Part shown: positions 31,172 to 39,092 of the stretch, one piece after another
How positions within the stretch are numbered: the first letter of the stretch is position 1
Layout: each line of letters starts with the position of its first letter
Source: Pseudomonadota bacterium
Lineage (GTDB): Bacteria; Pseudomonadota; Gammaproteobacteria; Acidiferrobacterales; Acidiferrobacteraceae
NCBI GenBank assembly: GCA_021784755.1
Contig: JAJYHM010000050.1
Coordinates: 1-64,000 of the forward strand
Direction of reading: 5' to 3'
DNA: 64,000 nucleotides
Translations under genes and position numbers: made by a program
Notes under the pieces: generated by a model
What the model was told of the DNA's origin: nothing
The model's input: the letters and a program-made list of their open reading frames with translations, nothing else
The model's database searches: none

Positions 31172-33241
31172 ATGGACACGACCGATCTCAGCAATCGGCT
31201 CGCAAGCGAAACGAGCCCCTACCTCAGGCAGCATGCCGACAACCCGGTGGCCTGGCAGCCATGGGACGACCGCGCCCTACGGGAGGCGCGGCTGGCCGAC
31301 AAGCCGATCCTGCTGTCGGTGGGTTACTCGGCGTGCCACTGGTGTCATGTCATGGCCCACGAGTCCTTCGAGGACCGCCATGTGGCCGCGGTCATGAACC
31401 GCCTGTTCGTATGCATCAAGGTCGACCGCGAAGAGCGCCCGGACCTGGACCGCGTCTACCAAGCCGCCCACAATCTGCTCGCGCGCCGCGCCGGCGGCTG
31501 GCCGCTCACCATGTTCCTGGCGCCCGACGACCTGACGCCGTTTTTCGGGGGGACCTATTTTCCGAAGAAACCCCGCTTTGGGCTGCCGGCGTTCCCCGAC
31601 CTGCTCGAGCAAGTGGAGCACTACTTCCGGGAACATCGCGCGGAACTTACAGCTCAGGCACCGCAATTGCGCGAGGCCCTGAGGGCCGAGGGACGTGCAA
31701 ACCCCCGTGGCGGCACCCAAACAACGGACACATCCGAGGCCCTGCGCGCGCTCACCGAGCTCAAAGGGCAGTTCGATAGGGCAAACGGCGGGTTCGGGGG
31801 CGCCCCGAAGTTCCCTCACCCGGGCGGCGTGCGAAGGCTTCTGCTCGGCTCCCCGGGCAAGCCCGATCCCGAGGCGCTCTCGATGGCGCGCGCGAGCCTG
31901 CGCGCCATGGCCGACCGCGGACTTTATGACCACCTCGAAGGGGGCTTCTTCCGGTATAGCGTCGACGCGCAGTGGCACATCCCGCACTTCGAAAAGATGC
32001 TCTATGACAACGCCCAACTGATCCCCCTGTATGCCGAAGCCTTCTTGGCCACGGGCGACAACCGCTTCCGGGATGTCGCGATCGCGTCCGGCGACTGGGT
32101 GCTCGGGGCCATGCAGGCCCCCGAGGGCGGCTATTACGCCACCCTGGATGCCGACAGCGAGGGCGAGGAAGGGGCCTTTTATCTCTGGCAACGGTCCGAG
32201 GTCGAGGCGCGGCTCGGCGCAGACGAGGCGGCGGTGGCGGTGGCGTATTTCGGGCTGGACCTGCCCCCCAACTTCGAAGGGCACGCCCACCATCTCATGA
32301 TCGCGCGCCCCCTCGAGGAGGTGGCCGCGCATCTCGGCGTGTCGGGAGACTTGGCCGCCCAACGCCTGGCGCAGGCCGGCGTTCAACTCACGGCCATCCG
32401 CGCCACGCGCCCGAAGCCTGCGCGCGACGATAAGATCTTGACGGCGTGGAACGGACTCATGATCAAGGCGCTCGCACGCGCCGGACGGCTGTTGGGCATC
32501 ACACGCTTTGTGGATTCCGCGCAACGGGCCTGCGACCGGATGCGCCGGGATCTCTGGGATGGGACGCGTCTGGCCGCCGTGACCAAAGACGGTCGCACGA
32601 GCCCCTATGGCTACCTGGACGACTATGCCTTCCTGCTCGACGGCGTGCTCGAGCTCATGATGGCGCGCTGGCGAGACGCCGATCTGACGTTTGCGCGGGC
32701 CTTGGCGGCACGCATGATCGCGGATTTCGCCGACCCCGAAGAGGGCGGGTTCTACTTCACGGCCAGCGACCATGACACTCCCCTCTACCGGCCCAAGACC
32801 TTCTCTGACGACGCCCTGCCCTCGGGCAACGCGGTGGCCGCCTCGGCGCTTTTGCGCCTCGCCCACCTGCTCGCCGACCCCGCGCTCGAGGCGCACGCAG
32901 AACGCGCCGTCGCGGCAGGTAAAGGGGCGCTTGCCCACTACCCCTCGATGCACACCACGCTCATCGAGGCCTGGGAGGACGCGACCGACCCACCACCCAT
33001 CATCATCCTGCGCGGGGCGGCGGACCCTCTCGCCCAATGGCAGGAACGCGCCCGCAAAGACTTCGCCCCGCGCCGTTCGGTGTTCGCCATCCCCGAGGAT
33101 GCGCGCGATCTGCCGGAGGGGCTCGCTGCACGCGCCCCTGCAGGCCCCGTGGTGGCCTATGCTTGCCAGGGCCTGCGCTGTGAGGCGCCGGTGACCGACG
33201 AGCAGGCCTTCGAGGCCTTGCTCGCGCGCACCGCCCTTTAG
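31172..33241 (+). CDS. Thioredoxin-domain protein, YyaL/SSP411 family
   Basis: A 689-residue protein with an N-terminal thioredoxin-like domain (DUF255) and a C-terminal alpha/alpha toroid like those of N-acylglucosamine epimerases. The opening NRLASETSPYLRQHADNPVA and the redox-site region YSACHWCHVMAHESFED are characteristic. The function in bacteria is unclear. The start was set at the ATG giving the conserved N-terminus. Confidence 0.92.
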   Translation: MDTTDLSNRLASETSPYLRQHADNPVAWQPWDDRALREARLADKPILLSVGYSACHWCHVMAHESFEDRHVAAVMNRLFVCIKVDREERPDLDRVYQAAHNLLARRAGGWPLTMFLAPDDLTPFFGGTYFPKKPRFGLPAFPDLLEQVEHYFREHRAELTAQAPQLREALRAEGRANPRGGTQTTDTSEALRALTELKGQFDRANGGFGGAPKFPHPGGVRRLLLGSPGKPDPEALSMARASLRAMADRGLYDHLEGGFFRYSVDAQWHIPHFEKMLYDNAQLIPLYAEAFLATGDNRFRDVAIASGDWVLGAMQAPEGGYYATLDADSEGEEGAFYLWQRSEVEARLGADEAAVAVAYFGLDLPPNFEGHAHHLMIARPLEEVAAHLGVSGDLAAQRLAQAGVQLTAIRATRPKPARDDKILTAWNGLMIKALARAGRLLGITRFVDSAQRACDRMRRDLWDGTRLAAVTKDGRTSPYGYLDDYAFLLDGVLELMMARWRDADLTFARALAARMIADFADPEEGGFYFTASDHDTPLYRPKTFSDDALPSGNAVAASALLRLAHLLADPALEAHAERAVAAGKGALAHYPSMHTTLIEAWEDATDPPPIIILRGAADPLAQWQERARKDFAPRRSVFAIPEDARDLPEGLAARAPAGPVVAYACQGLRCEAPVTDEQAFEALLARTAL

Positions 33242-33277
33242 CAGAATAACGAACGGCACCGTGGAGGAAACACCGTC

Positions 33278-33667
33278 ATGCCCATGAGTCTCGGCGATTT
33301 CGTAGCAGAGGCCCGCAGCCGCATCCAGGAGATCGCGCCCGATGAACTCGATCGCCTGCTCGAGGACAATGAGACAGTCCTCATAGTCGATATCCGTGAA
33401 CCCGCCGAATTCGAGAGCGGCCATATCCCGGGCGCGACCCTGATCCCGCGCGGGACCCTCGAACAGGCGGCGGACCCCAAGAGTCCCCATCGGGTGGAGC
33501 CCTTGTGCTCGGCCCAAGGGCGGCGCGTGGTGCTCTATTGTGAGTCGGGGACCCGCAGCGCGCTGGCCGCCGATACCCTGCAACAGATGGGCTTTACCGA
33601 GGTCGCGAGTCTCGCGGGCGGCTGCGTGCTGTGGGAGGCGGAGGGCTTGGCCCTGGTCAGGAGATAG
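33278..33667 (+). CDS. Rhodanese-domain sulfurtransferase
   Basis: A 129-residue single-domain rhodanese. The fold begins with VLIVDIREPAEFESGHIPGA, and the active loop is YCESGTRSALAA with the catalytic Cys. It may carry persulfide sulfur for sulfur trafficking, common in sulfur-oxidising bacteria. It starts 36 bases after the thioredoxin-domain gene and is probably co-transcribed. A scrap of this gene is repeated at 34137-34193. Confidence 0.92.
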   Translation: MPMSLGDFVAEARSRIQEIAPDELDRLLEDNETVLIVDIREPAEFESGHIPGATLIPRGTLEQAADPKSPHRVEPLCSAQGRRVVLYCESGTRSALAADTLQQMGFTEVASLAGGCVLWEAEGLALVRR

Positions 33668-33756
33668 GCGCGGCTCTCCGCCGTGACGGTCCACGATGCG
33701 ATACACCGAGGTCGCGATCCTCGTCGTGTCTATCGACGCGCCTATCGGCCTATCCG

Positions 33757-34026
33757 CTATTCCAGACTGAGCCGCCTCTTCGCCTCGGCAAGCGACATCT
33801 CACGCCTCTCTTCCAAATCCGCGAGTCCCGCGACCACGCCCCGGAGGAAGGCCCGCTCCTCCTCGGTCTTCTCGTAATCCGCAACCGATTGGACGACTGC
33901 GACTCCGCGGCCTCGGCTGGTAAGCAGCACGGCACGATGGGCATCCGTCACGTGTTTCACAACGCGGCCCGGATTCACCTTCAGATCCGCCAGAGGCACC
34001 ACGTCTTCGGAAAACTTGATACGCAT
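33757..34026 (-). CDS. Orphan Phd/YefM-type antitoxin
   Basis: An 89-residue protein with the family opening MRIKFSEDVVPLADLKVNPG and the core AVLLTSRGRGVAVVQSVADYE. Phd/YefM proteins neutralise a RelE- or Doc-type toxin and repress their own operon. No toxin gene is recognisable on either side, so the module is either solitary or has lost its partner. Confidence 0.82.
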   Translation of the reverse strand: MRIKFSEDVVPLADLKVNPGRVVKHVTDAHRAVLLTSRGRGVAVVQSVADYEKTEEERAFLRGVVAGLADLEERREMSLAEAKRRLSLE

Positions 34027-34136
34027 GATAAGCGGCTCGAAAAAGACCTGTTAACAGGAGCCACCCTATCAAAGGCGAACAGGTCCAGCAACGACGAGGG
34101 ACGCGTGACTGGGCGCTGGCGCCGAAAGCCCTCAAG

Positions 34137-34193
34137 CCTTCCGCGGGACCGTCGAACGAGCGGCGGACCCCAAGAGTCCCCATAGGGTGGAGC
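34137..34193 (+). repeat. Decayed duplicate of a rhodanese gene segment
   Basis: This stretch matches 33457-33513 inside the rhodanese gene with few differences. Each copy contains GCGGACCCCAAGAGTCCCCA and the same flanks (CGGGACC, TCGAAC, GGGTGGAGCC). No intact reading frame remains. It lies in a 470-base gene-free gap (34027-34496) between the orphan antitoxin and the IS200/IS605 remnant; nothing else recognisable was seen in that gap. Confidence 0.75.
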
Positions 34194-34450
34194 CGGCTCC
34201 TTCCCCTAGCGCACAAAATGGAGGGCCCATTACGAGGTACCCCCTTACCCCACCACCGCATCCTTTCCATCCCCGCCCTGGACATCACTTGCCCCGGCGT
34301 TCGCGTCCGCGACTTTCATGGTGCTCGGCATCGCATCAGGGTGCCGTCAAGCCACGAAGATCATGGAGATCGTGTGGCCCATGACCGGCCTCTACCAGAA
34401 CGCGCCGCAGTGCTCCGCCTATAATTGCGCAGCAATTTAGGGGGCGGTGA

Positions 34451-34466
34451 CCGGCCATGCGGCCGG
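34451..34466. repeat. Hairpin near the end of the IS200/IS605 element
   Basis: CCGGCC, loop ATGC, GGCCGG. IS200/IS605 elements end in short subterminal hairpins recognised by TnpA, and this one lies 30 bases beyond the tnpA stop, where such an end is expected. That it is the true end is inference. Confidence 0.4.
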
Positions 34467-34496
34467 CAATGAACGGCGCTATCACCCGCAGGGCGA

Positions 34497-34913
34497 TTAT
34501 TCCGGCCTTTCCTGCTGCTCGATGTATGGCTTGAGCACAGACAGGGGCGCTCCACCCACAGTCAGGATACAGTAACTTCGGCTCCAGAATACCGGTTTAC
34601 TCCCGTAGTACCGTTTGAGATGGTCGGAAAACTCTTTGCGTAACAGTCGGCTCGTGACCGTTTTGAGATTATTCACAAAGGCGGAAGGCAATACCTTTGG
34701 CGTCAGCGCCAGGAGCAGATGCACATGGTCCGTCTCGCCATTGAACTCCAGTACTTCACATTCCCATTTTGCCGCAGTGCTGCGGCAGATGATTTCCAGC
34801 CGGTCCCGCATGAGACCGCTCATGCACCTGCGGCGGTATTTCGTGACAAGAACCAAGTGATAGTTCAGGTTATAAACACAATGATGCAGGGTGCTTAGCG
34901 TTAGCGTCGTCAT
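34497..34913 (-). CDS. tnpA: IS200/IS605-family transposase TnpA
   Basis: A 138-residue HUH-type single-strand transposase. HUH is seen as HVHLLLA and the nucleophilic Tyr lies in the C-terminal helix around LKPYIEQQ. The opening LHHCVYNLNYHLVLVTKYRRR is typical. The frame is intact from the ATG at 34913. It is divergent from a broken tnpB, the IS605-like arrangement. Confidence 0.9.
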   Translation of the reverse strand: MTTLTLSTLHHCVYNLNYHLVLVTKYRRRCMSGLMRDRLEIICRSTAAKWECEVLEFNGETDHVHLLLALTPKVLPSAFVNNLKTVTSRLLRKEFSDHLKRYYGSKPVFWSRSYCILTVGGAPLSVLKPYIEQQERPE

Positions 34914-34935
34914 GGTAACCGCGTATAATGAGAGC

Positions 34936-35258
34936 ATGGCGAATCGCAAGGTCACGTACTGTTTGTATCCCAATGCCGCCCAATCGGAGCGGCTCCTGGA
35001 AATGTATCCGTCAATCTTCGCAAAGCCATTCAGCATCTGGCCCGGTTGCACGCCAAAGTGGGCCGCACCAGGAAAGACTTCCTGCACCAGACGAGCAGTC
35101 GGCTTGTAAGCCAATTTGGTGTCATCGCCACGGAGGTTTTGGCGGTAAAGAACATGGTCAGCGGTGGCGGTTCCCGCAAGAAGGGATTGAACCGCGAGAT
35201 TCATGCAGCCGCGCCGGCGACTTTTCTCGAAATGATCAGGACTAAAAACGAAGCTTGA
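34936..35258 (+). pseudogene. tnpB: Truncated TnpB (RNA-guided nuclease ancestor) remnant
   Basis: The first part reads MANRKVTYCLYPNAAQSERL, the TnpB N-terminus. An internal deletion with a frame change near 35010 joins it to a central TnpB segment (NLRKAIQHLARLHAKVGRTR, then SSRLVSQFGVIATEVLAVKN), which stops at 35258. The RuvC catalytic residues and zinc finger are largely missing. The ISL3 element begins only 43 bases further on. Confidence 0.85.
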
Positions 35259-35301
35259 TCCTTCGGCCCGCCGCCCGAGTGCGGAGCTGGATAGAAAAGG
35301 C

Positions 35302-35364
35302 GGCTCTTCCGCACAAAGTGTGGGTAGCCGGTGTGGCTAATCGAGGCCTTTAAGGAAGATTTTC
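35302..35364 (+). repeat. Left terminal inverted repeat of the ISL3 element
   Basis: 63 bases matching the reverse complement of 37688-37750 at 56 of 63 positions by eye. The inner half (GTGGCTAATCGAGGC and AAGGAAGATTTTC) is nearly perfect. The 3' end of the zinc-ribbon gene lies in this repeat. Confidence 0.9.
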
Positions 35365-35609
35365 TTTCCGACTTTGACGCAGCGTTTCACCTTGGCTTGT
35401 CCCTCGGTGGTAGGCATGAGATGACCGCATTGGCGACATTGATCGAGCTCCACGCGGTAGACATCGACGCGTCGGCCAGCGAGCCGGCCCGTCAGATCGA
35501 CCGGGTAGGTGGCAATCTTGCGTTTGAGCGAAGGGCCTGAACACCTCTCGCAGAGACGCGGGGCGGCGTGGGGATCTTTATGCTTGAGTAGAGTGAGCCA
35601 GTTTCCCAT
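35337..35609 (-). CDS. Zinc-ribbon protein, YgiT/MqsA-N-like, inside the ISL3 element
   Basis: A 90-residue protein with paired cysteines: CERC near residue 20 and CRQCG near residue 58, with RVDVYRVELDQ between them, resembling the YgiT-type zinc finger of MqsA-like antitoxins. It lies between the left repeat and the transposase, facing outward; its C-terminus is encoded by the repeat. Whether it is an accessory transposition protein or a passenger is unknown. Confidence 0.6.
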   Translation of the reverse strand: MGNWLTLLKHKDPHAAPRLCERCSGPSLKRKIATYPVDLTGRLAGRRVDVYRVELDQCRQCGHLMPTTEGQAKVKRCVKVGKKIFLKGLD

Positions 35610-35638
35610 ACTCCCAGTTTCTCAGAACGGGATGATCT

Positions 35639-36925
35639 ATGCACCTCGCCTTGAAGACACTACTAAACCGTGTGGAACCCATGAAGGGCTTTGTCTATGA
35701 GTCGAGCCGTATCCACCCGGCCGGCCAAACGCGCAAAGGAGGTTTATCGGCCACGCCCTCCATCGAGATCGGGCTACGCGCGCATCACAGCCAATCAGGC
35801 CACTGCTCCCAGTGCCTGCGGCCGGCGCCGGGGTATGACAGCCTTTCTGAGCGACGCTTTCAATTCGTGCCGTTGTGGGGCATGCCGACCTGGTTCCTGT
35901 ATACGCCCCGGCGGTTAGAGTGCGATCAGTGTGGTATCCATGTAGAGCATCCGCCGTGGGCTTTGGGTAAACGCCCGGTCACGCAAAGCTTCGCCTGGTT
36001 CCTCGCCAGTTGGGCCAAGCTGCTGAGCTGGCAGGTGGTCTCGCGGCGCTTCCAGACCAGCCGGGAAAGCGTTTTTCGCTCGGTGGAGATGGCCGTGATT
36101 TGGGGCCGCGAACGCCTGGATCTTACCGGCATCTCGGCCCTCGGCGTAGACGAGATCTATTGGAAGAAGGGCAAGTTCCTCACGCTCGTGTATCAAATCA
36201 ACGAGGGCATGAAGCGGCTCTTGTTTGTCATCGAGAATCGCCAAGAGAAGAGCCTGTCTCGGTTCTTTGTCTGGTTTGGCAAGGAACGCAGTGCGGCGAT
36301 TGAGTTCGTCTGCTCGGACATGTGGAAGCCCTACCTGAACGTCATCGCGCGACACGCCCCCAACGCCCTGAACATCCTGGATCGCTATCATATTGCCGCC
36401 AAGATGAACAAAGCGATCGATGAGGTGCGTGCGCAGGAAACACGCGCCCTGAAATCTCTCGCTCATGGGGCGAAGGTCATCCTCACACACTCGCGCTGGT
36501 GCCTCTTAAAGCGCCCCGAGAACTTGACCGAGAACCAAGCGATCAAACTCAAAGACCTGCTCTCGTACAACTTGAAATCCATACGAGCTTATCTCCTCAA
36601 GGAGGAGTTCCAGATGTTTTGGGAGTACGTCTCGCCGGCATGGGCCGAAAAGTTCATGGATCAATGGTGTAAGAAGGTGATGCGATCGCGCTTGGAACCG
36701 ATGAAGAAGATCGCGCGCATGATCCGTGTGCACAAGCCGCTTATCTTGAACTGGTTCGCAGCCCGTGATGAGGTCTCTCTTGGTGCCGTCGAGGGCTTAA
36801 ACAACAAACTCAAAGCGAGTATCAGGACATCTTATGGATTTCGCACCCCAAAAGCCATAAAGATCATGCTTTATCATAAGCTTGGCACGTTACCGGAGCC
36901 AGAGCTTACCCACAGATTCTGCTGA
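35639..36925 (+). CDS. ISL3-family transposase
   Basis: A 428-residue intact DDE transposase. The N-terminal zinc-binding region has HCSQC and CDQCG. The catalytic residues lie in ALGVDEIYWKKG (Asp), EFVCSDMWKPYLNV (Asp) and GAVEGLNNKLKASIRTSYG (Glu). It is flanked by full inverted repeats, so the element may still be mobile. Confidence 0.95.
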   Translation: MHLALKTLLNRVEPMKGFVYESSRIHPAGQTRKGGLSATPSIEIGLRAHHSQSGHCSQCLRPAPGYDSLSERRFQFVPLWGMPTWFLYTPRRLECDQCGIHVEHPPWALGKRPVTQSFAWFLASWAKLLSWQVVSRRFQTSRESVFRSVEMAVIWGRERLDLTGISALGVDEIYWKKGKFLTLVYQINEGMKRLLFVIENRQEKSLSRFFVWFGKERSAAIEFVCSDMWKPYLNVIARHAPNALNILDRYHIAAKMNKAIDEVRAQETRALKSLAHGAKVILTHSRWCLLKRPENLTENQAIKLKDLLSYNLKSIRAYLLKEEFQMFWEYVSPAWAEKFMDQWCKKVMRSRLEPMKKIARMIRVHKPLILNWFAARDEVSLGAVEGLNNKLKASIRTSYGFRTPKAIKIMLYHKLGTLPEPELTHRFC

Positions 36926-36980
36926 GGAGCCGAAAAGGCTAAGGGTTGCGCCCGAAATGGGCGCATGATAGAGTACCTTC

Positions 36981-37304
36981 ATGCGGATCATCGCCCGGCG
37001 AACCTTGCGGAAGTTTGTCGAATCGCTCAGCAGACACAAGGATCAGCCGGCGGTCAAGGCCGCGCTGGATGCCTGGTTCGAGGAGGTCCGGAAGGCGTGC
37101 TGGACGAGCACGGCCGAGGTGAAGCAGTCCTATGCCACCGCCAGCATCGTGACGGCCGAGCGCATTGTCTTCAACGTGAAGGGCAACGCATACCGGCTGG
37201 TCGTAGCGGTTGATTTTGAGAAGGGCATTGTCTGGATCAAATGGATCGGCACGCACAAGGACTATGACCGGATCGACGTGACGGAGGTGGAGCATGGCAA
37301 ATGA
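36981..37304 (+). CDS. higB: HigB-type mRNA interferase toxin
   Basis: A 107-residue HigB-family toxin: MRIIARRTLRKFVE at the start, then ADFEK-like VAVDFEKGIVWIKWIGTHKDYDRID, the family hallmark. HigB cleaves mRNA on the ribosome and is neutralised by HigA. It begins 55 bases after the transposase stop and overlaps higA by 11 bases, the reversed (toxin-first) order typical of hig. Confidence 0.93.
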   Translation: MRIIARRTLRKFVESLSRHKDQPAVKAALDAWFEEVRKACWTSTAEVKQSYATASIVTAERIVFNVKGNAYRLVVAVDFEKGIVWIKWIGTHKDYDRIDVTEVEHGK

Positions 37305-37674
37305 GCTGAAGCCGATTCGGACGGAAGCGGATTATGAGAAAGCCCTCGCCGAGGTCGAGCGTCTTTGGGGTGCGAAGAGCGGCACACCGAAGGGTGATCG
37401 GCTCGACGTGCTGGCGACGCTGATCGACGCCTACGAGGCGGAGCACTACCCAATGGACCCGCCCGATCCGGTCGAAGCGATCAAGTTCCGCATGGAGCAG
37501 CAGGGTCTTTCGCGCAAGGACCTGGAACCCCTCATCGGAACGCGAACGCGCGTCGCGGAAGTGTTGAACCGCAAGCGCAGCCTGTCGATCAGCATGATCC
37601 GGCGCTTACACGAGCACCTTGGCATTTCCGCCGAAGTGCTGATCCGTCCGTCACGGACCGAGAACGCCGCATGA
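37294..37674 (+). CDS. higA: HigA-type XRE antitoxin
   Basis: A 126-residue antitoxin of the COG5499 type. The N-terminal part reads KPIRTEADYEKALAEVERLW and PKGDRLDVLATLIDAYE; the C-terminal helix-turn-helix is in GLSRKDLEPLIGTRTRVAEVLN. Its stop lies 13 bases before the right inverted repeat, placing the whole pair inside the transposable element. Confidence 0.93.
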   Translation: MANELKPIRTEADYEKALAEVERLWGAKSGTPKGDRLDVLATLIDAYEAEHYPMDPPDPVEAIKFRMEQQGLSRKDLEPLIGTRTRVAEVLNRKRSLSISMIRRLHEHLGISAEVLIRPSRTENAA

Positions 37675-37687
37675 TCGCCGTCGTACG

Positions 37688-37750
37688 GAAAATCTTCCTT
37701 AAAAGCCTCGATTAGCCACGCCAACTACCGACGCTTTGTACGGAAGAGCC
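37688..37750 (-). repeat. Right terminal inverted repeat of the ISL3 element
   Basis: Reverse complement of the left repeat with about 7 mismatches in 63. It ends with CGGAAGAGCC, the mirror of the ISL3-type tip. Confidence 0.9.
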
Positions 37751-38122
37751 GGATTTCGTGGGCCGTCGCATCGCAGGAAGCGCACGTCTCACATCCTAAT
37801 ATGGGCAATTTCCGCGTGGCCTATCGGCTAGGAATTTGGTTTCGGTACCTGCCGATACGCGCCACCCGGCCTATCGGACGCCAGGACGCGATCGCGGCCG
37901 CCATCAAGGCCGACACGCTCTCGCTCTCGGCTTTCGAAGCTAGACTTTTCGCGTGGATGCCCCCGTACAGCGGGCCTGGTTTGCGCCGGGCCCGAAGGCT
38001 GATGAGCCCATGTTTTCGTTCATGAGGCGAATCGGCATGTGCGTGGGCCTTCTCGCCACCAACCCCGCGAATCGCGGGCTCATCCGCGATGGGATCAAGT
38101 TCTAATAGCTACGTACAGCCCC
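37751..38122. other. Gene-poor stretch right of the ISL3 element
   Basis: No recognisable gene. An open frame of 74 codons at 37801-38025 has no family match I can name. A perfect inverted repeat CCCGCGAATCGCGGG lies near 38065-38079, flanked by GATGAGCCC and GGGCTCATC, so the region can fold into a hairpin; it could mark the 3' end of the minus-strand gene that stops at 38123. Confidence 0.4.
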
Positions 38123-39076
38123 TCAGCCCTGTTGCGCGACTGCTGCGTTGGCGGCCGGCGGATCCGCGGCCTCCTTGCCCCGCCCGAACCACTGGACGAA
38201 GGCGTCGCGCGGTGGCGCGGCATGGGCCTCGGCAAGCGTCCTGCGGTCTTCCATGGCCTGCTCGTGGAAATTGCCGACGTCGCGCGCCACGGCTTCCTGG
38301 GAACGCTCCATAAGCCCGAGATAGGCCTCGGCGTCCAAGGGCATCTCCAGTTCCCGGCGGATGGCGACATTGGCACGCACGACCAGCGCCCCAAAGGCGA
38401 TCCCGGCATTGGCCGCGTCGCGCAGCAACTTGGCCTCGGCCACCAAGAGCGCCTGCTTCAAGTCGCGCATGCGCTCGATGGCCCCTTCGATCGCGGTCTG
38501 GGCCTCGGTCAATATCTGGTTCTGCACGTCCCAGAAGGCCGACTGCGTGGCCTGCGCCTGGTCCATCTCGCGCATCCGCGCGAGCGCCTCGTCGCGCCGC
38601 CCGCCGGCCGCCTCGATCAAGAGCTCCTGGACCTTGATGTCTTCCTTCAGCCGCTTCACGGGCAATTGCTCGACCCCGAGATCGGCGACACTGCGCACGA
38701 AGAACTCGTTGGCGGTGACGACCGCCTGCACGGTGGGCATGGACCCCACGATATGCACCTTGTTCAGGTCGCCGCCTATGCCCCGGATGAGCGCCTCGTG
38801 CTGACCCGTGCCCAGATCGTCGCGCGCGAACCCCGCCAGATACTCCTGGGCGTGGGCCAAGGCCTCCGCCGACTTGAGATAAACCTCGCGACGCAGCGCC
38901 ATGTCGCGCTCGCGATCGCGCATCAGGGCATCATGACGCAGGCGCTCCCTGTTGCGTTCGGACTCGCTGCGGTTTTGCATGTAGAGCCCGCTTAGTGTGA
39001 TAGTCGACCCGGTGGTGATCGCATAAAAAATGGCCGGCACGGACTTCAGTAAGGCAAACACCGATTCCAGCAACAT
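38123..39076 (-). CDS. Membrane-anchored helical protein of unknown function
   Basis: A 317-residue protein I do not recognise. One N-terminal hydrophobic segment (VPAIFYAITTGSTITLSGLYM) is followed by a long charged helical stretch (SESERNRERLRHDALMRDRE) and further coiled-coil-like regions. The C-terminal tail is Ala/Pro-rich. It lies 16 bases downstream of the kinase gene on the same strand and may be co-transcribed. Confidence 0.7.
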   Translation of the reverse strand: MLLESVFALLKSVPAIFYAITTGSTITLSGLYMQNRSESERNRERLRHDALMRDRERDMALRREVYLKSAEALAHAQEYLAGFARDDLGTGQHEALIRGIGGDLNKVHIVGSMPTVQAVVTANEFFVRSVADLGVEQLPVKRLKEDIKVQELLIEAAGGRRDEALARMREMDQAQATQSAFWDVQNQILTEAQTAIEGAIERMRDLKQALLVAEAKLLRDAANAGIAFGALVVRANVAIRRELEMPLDAEAYLGLMERSQEAVARDVGNFHEQAMEDRRTLAEAHAAPPRDAFVQWFGRGKEAADPPAANAAVAQQG

Positions 39077-39092
39077 GTAGAGATGCCCTCAG

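Larger units (their letters stand above)
35302..37750 (+). mobile_element. ISL3-family element with passenger toxin-antitoxin genes
   Basis: A 2449-bp unit bounded by 63-bp inverted repeats. It contains a minus-strand zinc-ribbon gene, an intact DDE transposase, and a HigB/HigA pair, all inside the repeats. The ends begin GGCTCTTCCG, as in ISL3-family elements. No 8-bp target duplication is evident (gaaaaggc on the left, ggatttcg on the right), so it may have recombined or inserted next to older debris. Confidence 0.88.

Noticed and set aside
31277..33706. An 809-codon open frame on the minus strand
   Set aside because: It is the shadow of the thioredoxin-domain and rhodanese genes; composition is Gly/Arg/His-biased with no motif.
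33668..33756. Possible toxin relic downstream of the Phd-type antitoxin
   Set aside because: One frame reads through without stops, but no toxin motif can be made out; the openness is explained by its run into the rhodanese antisense.
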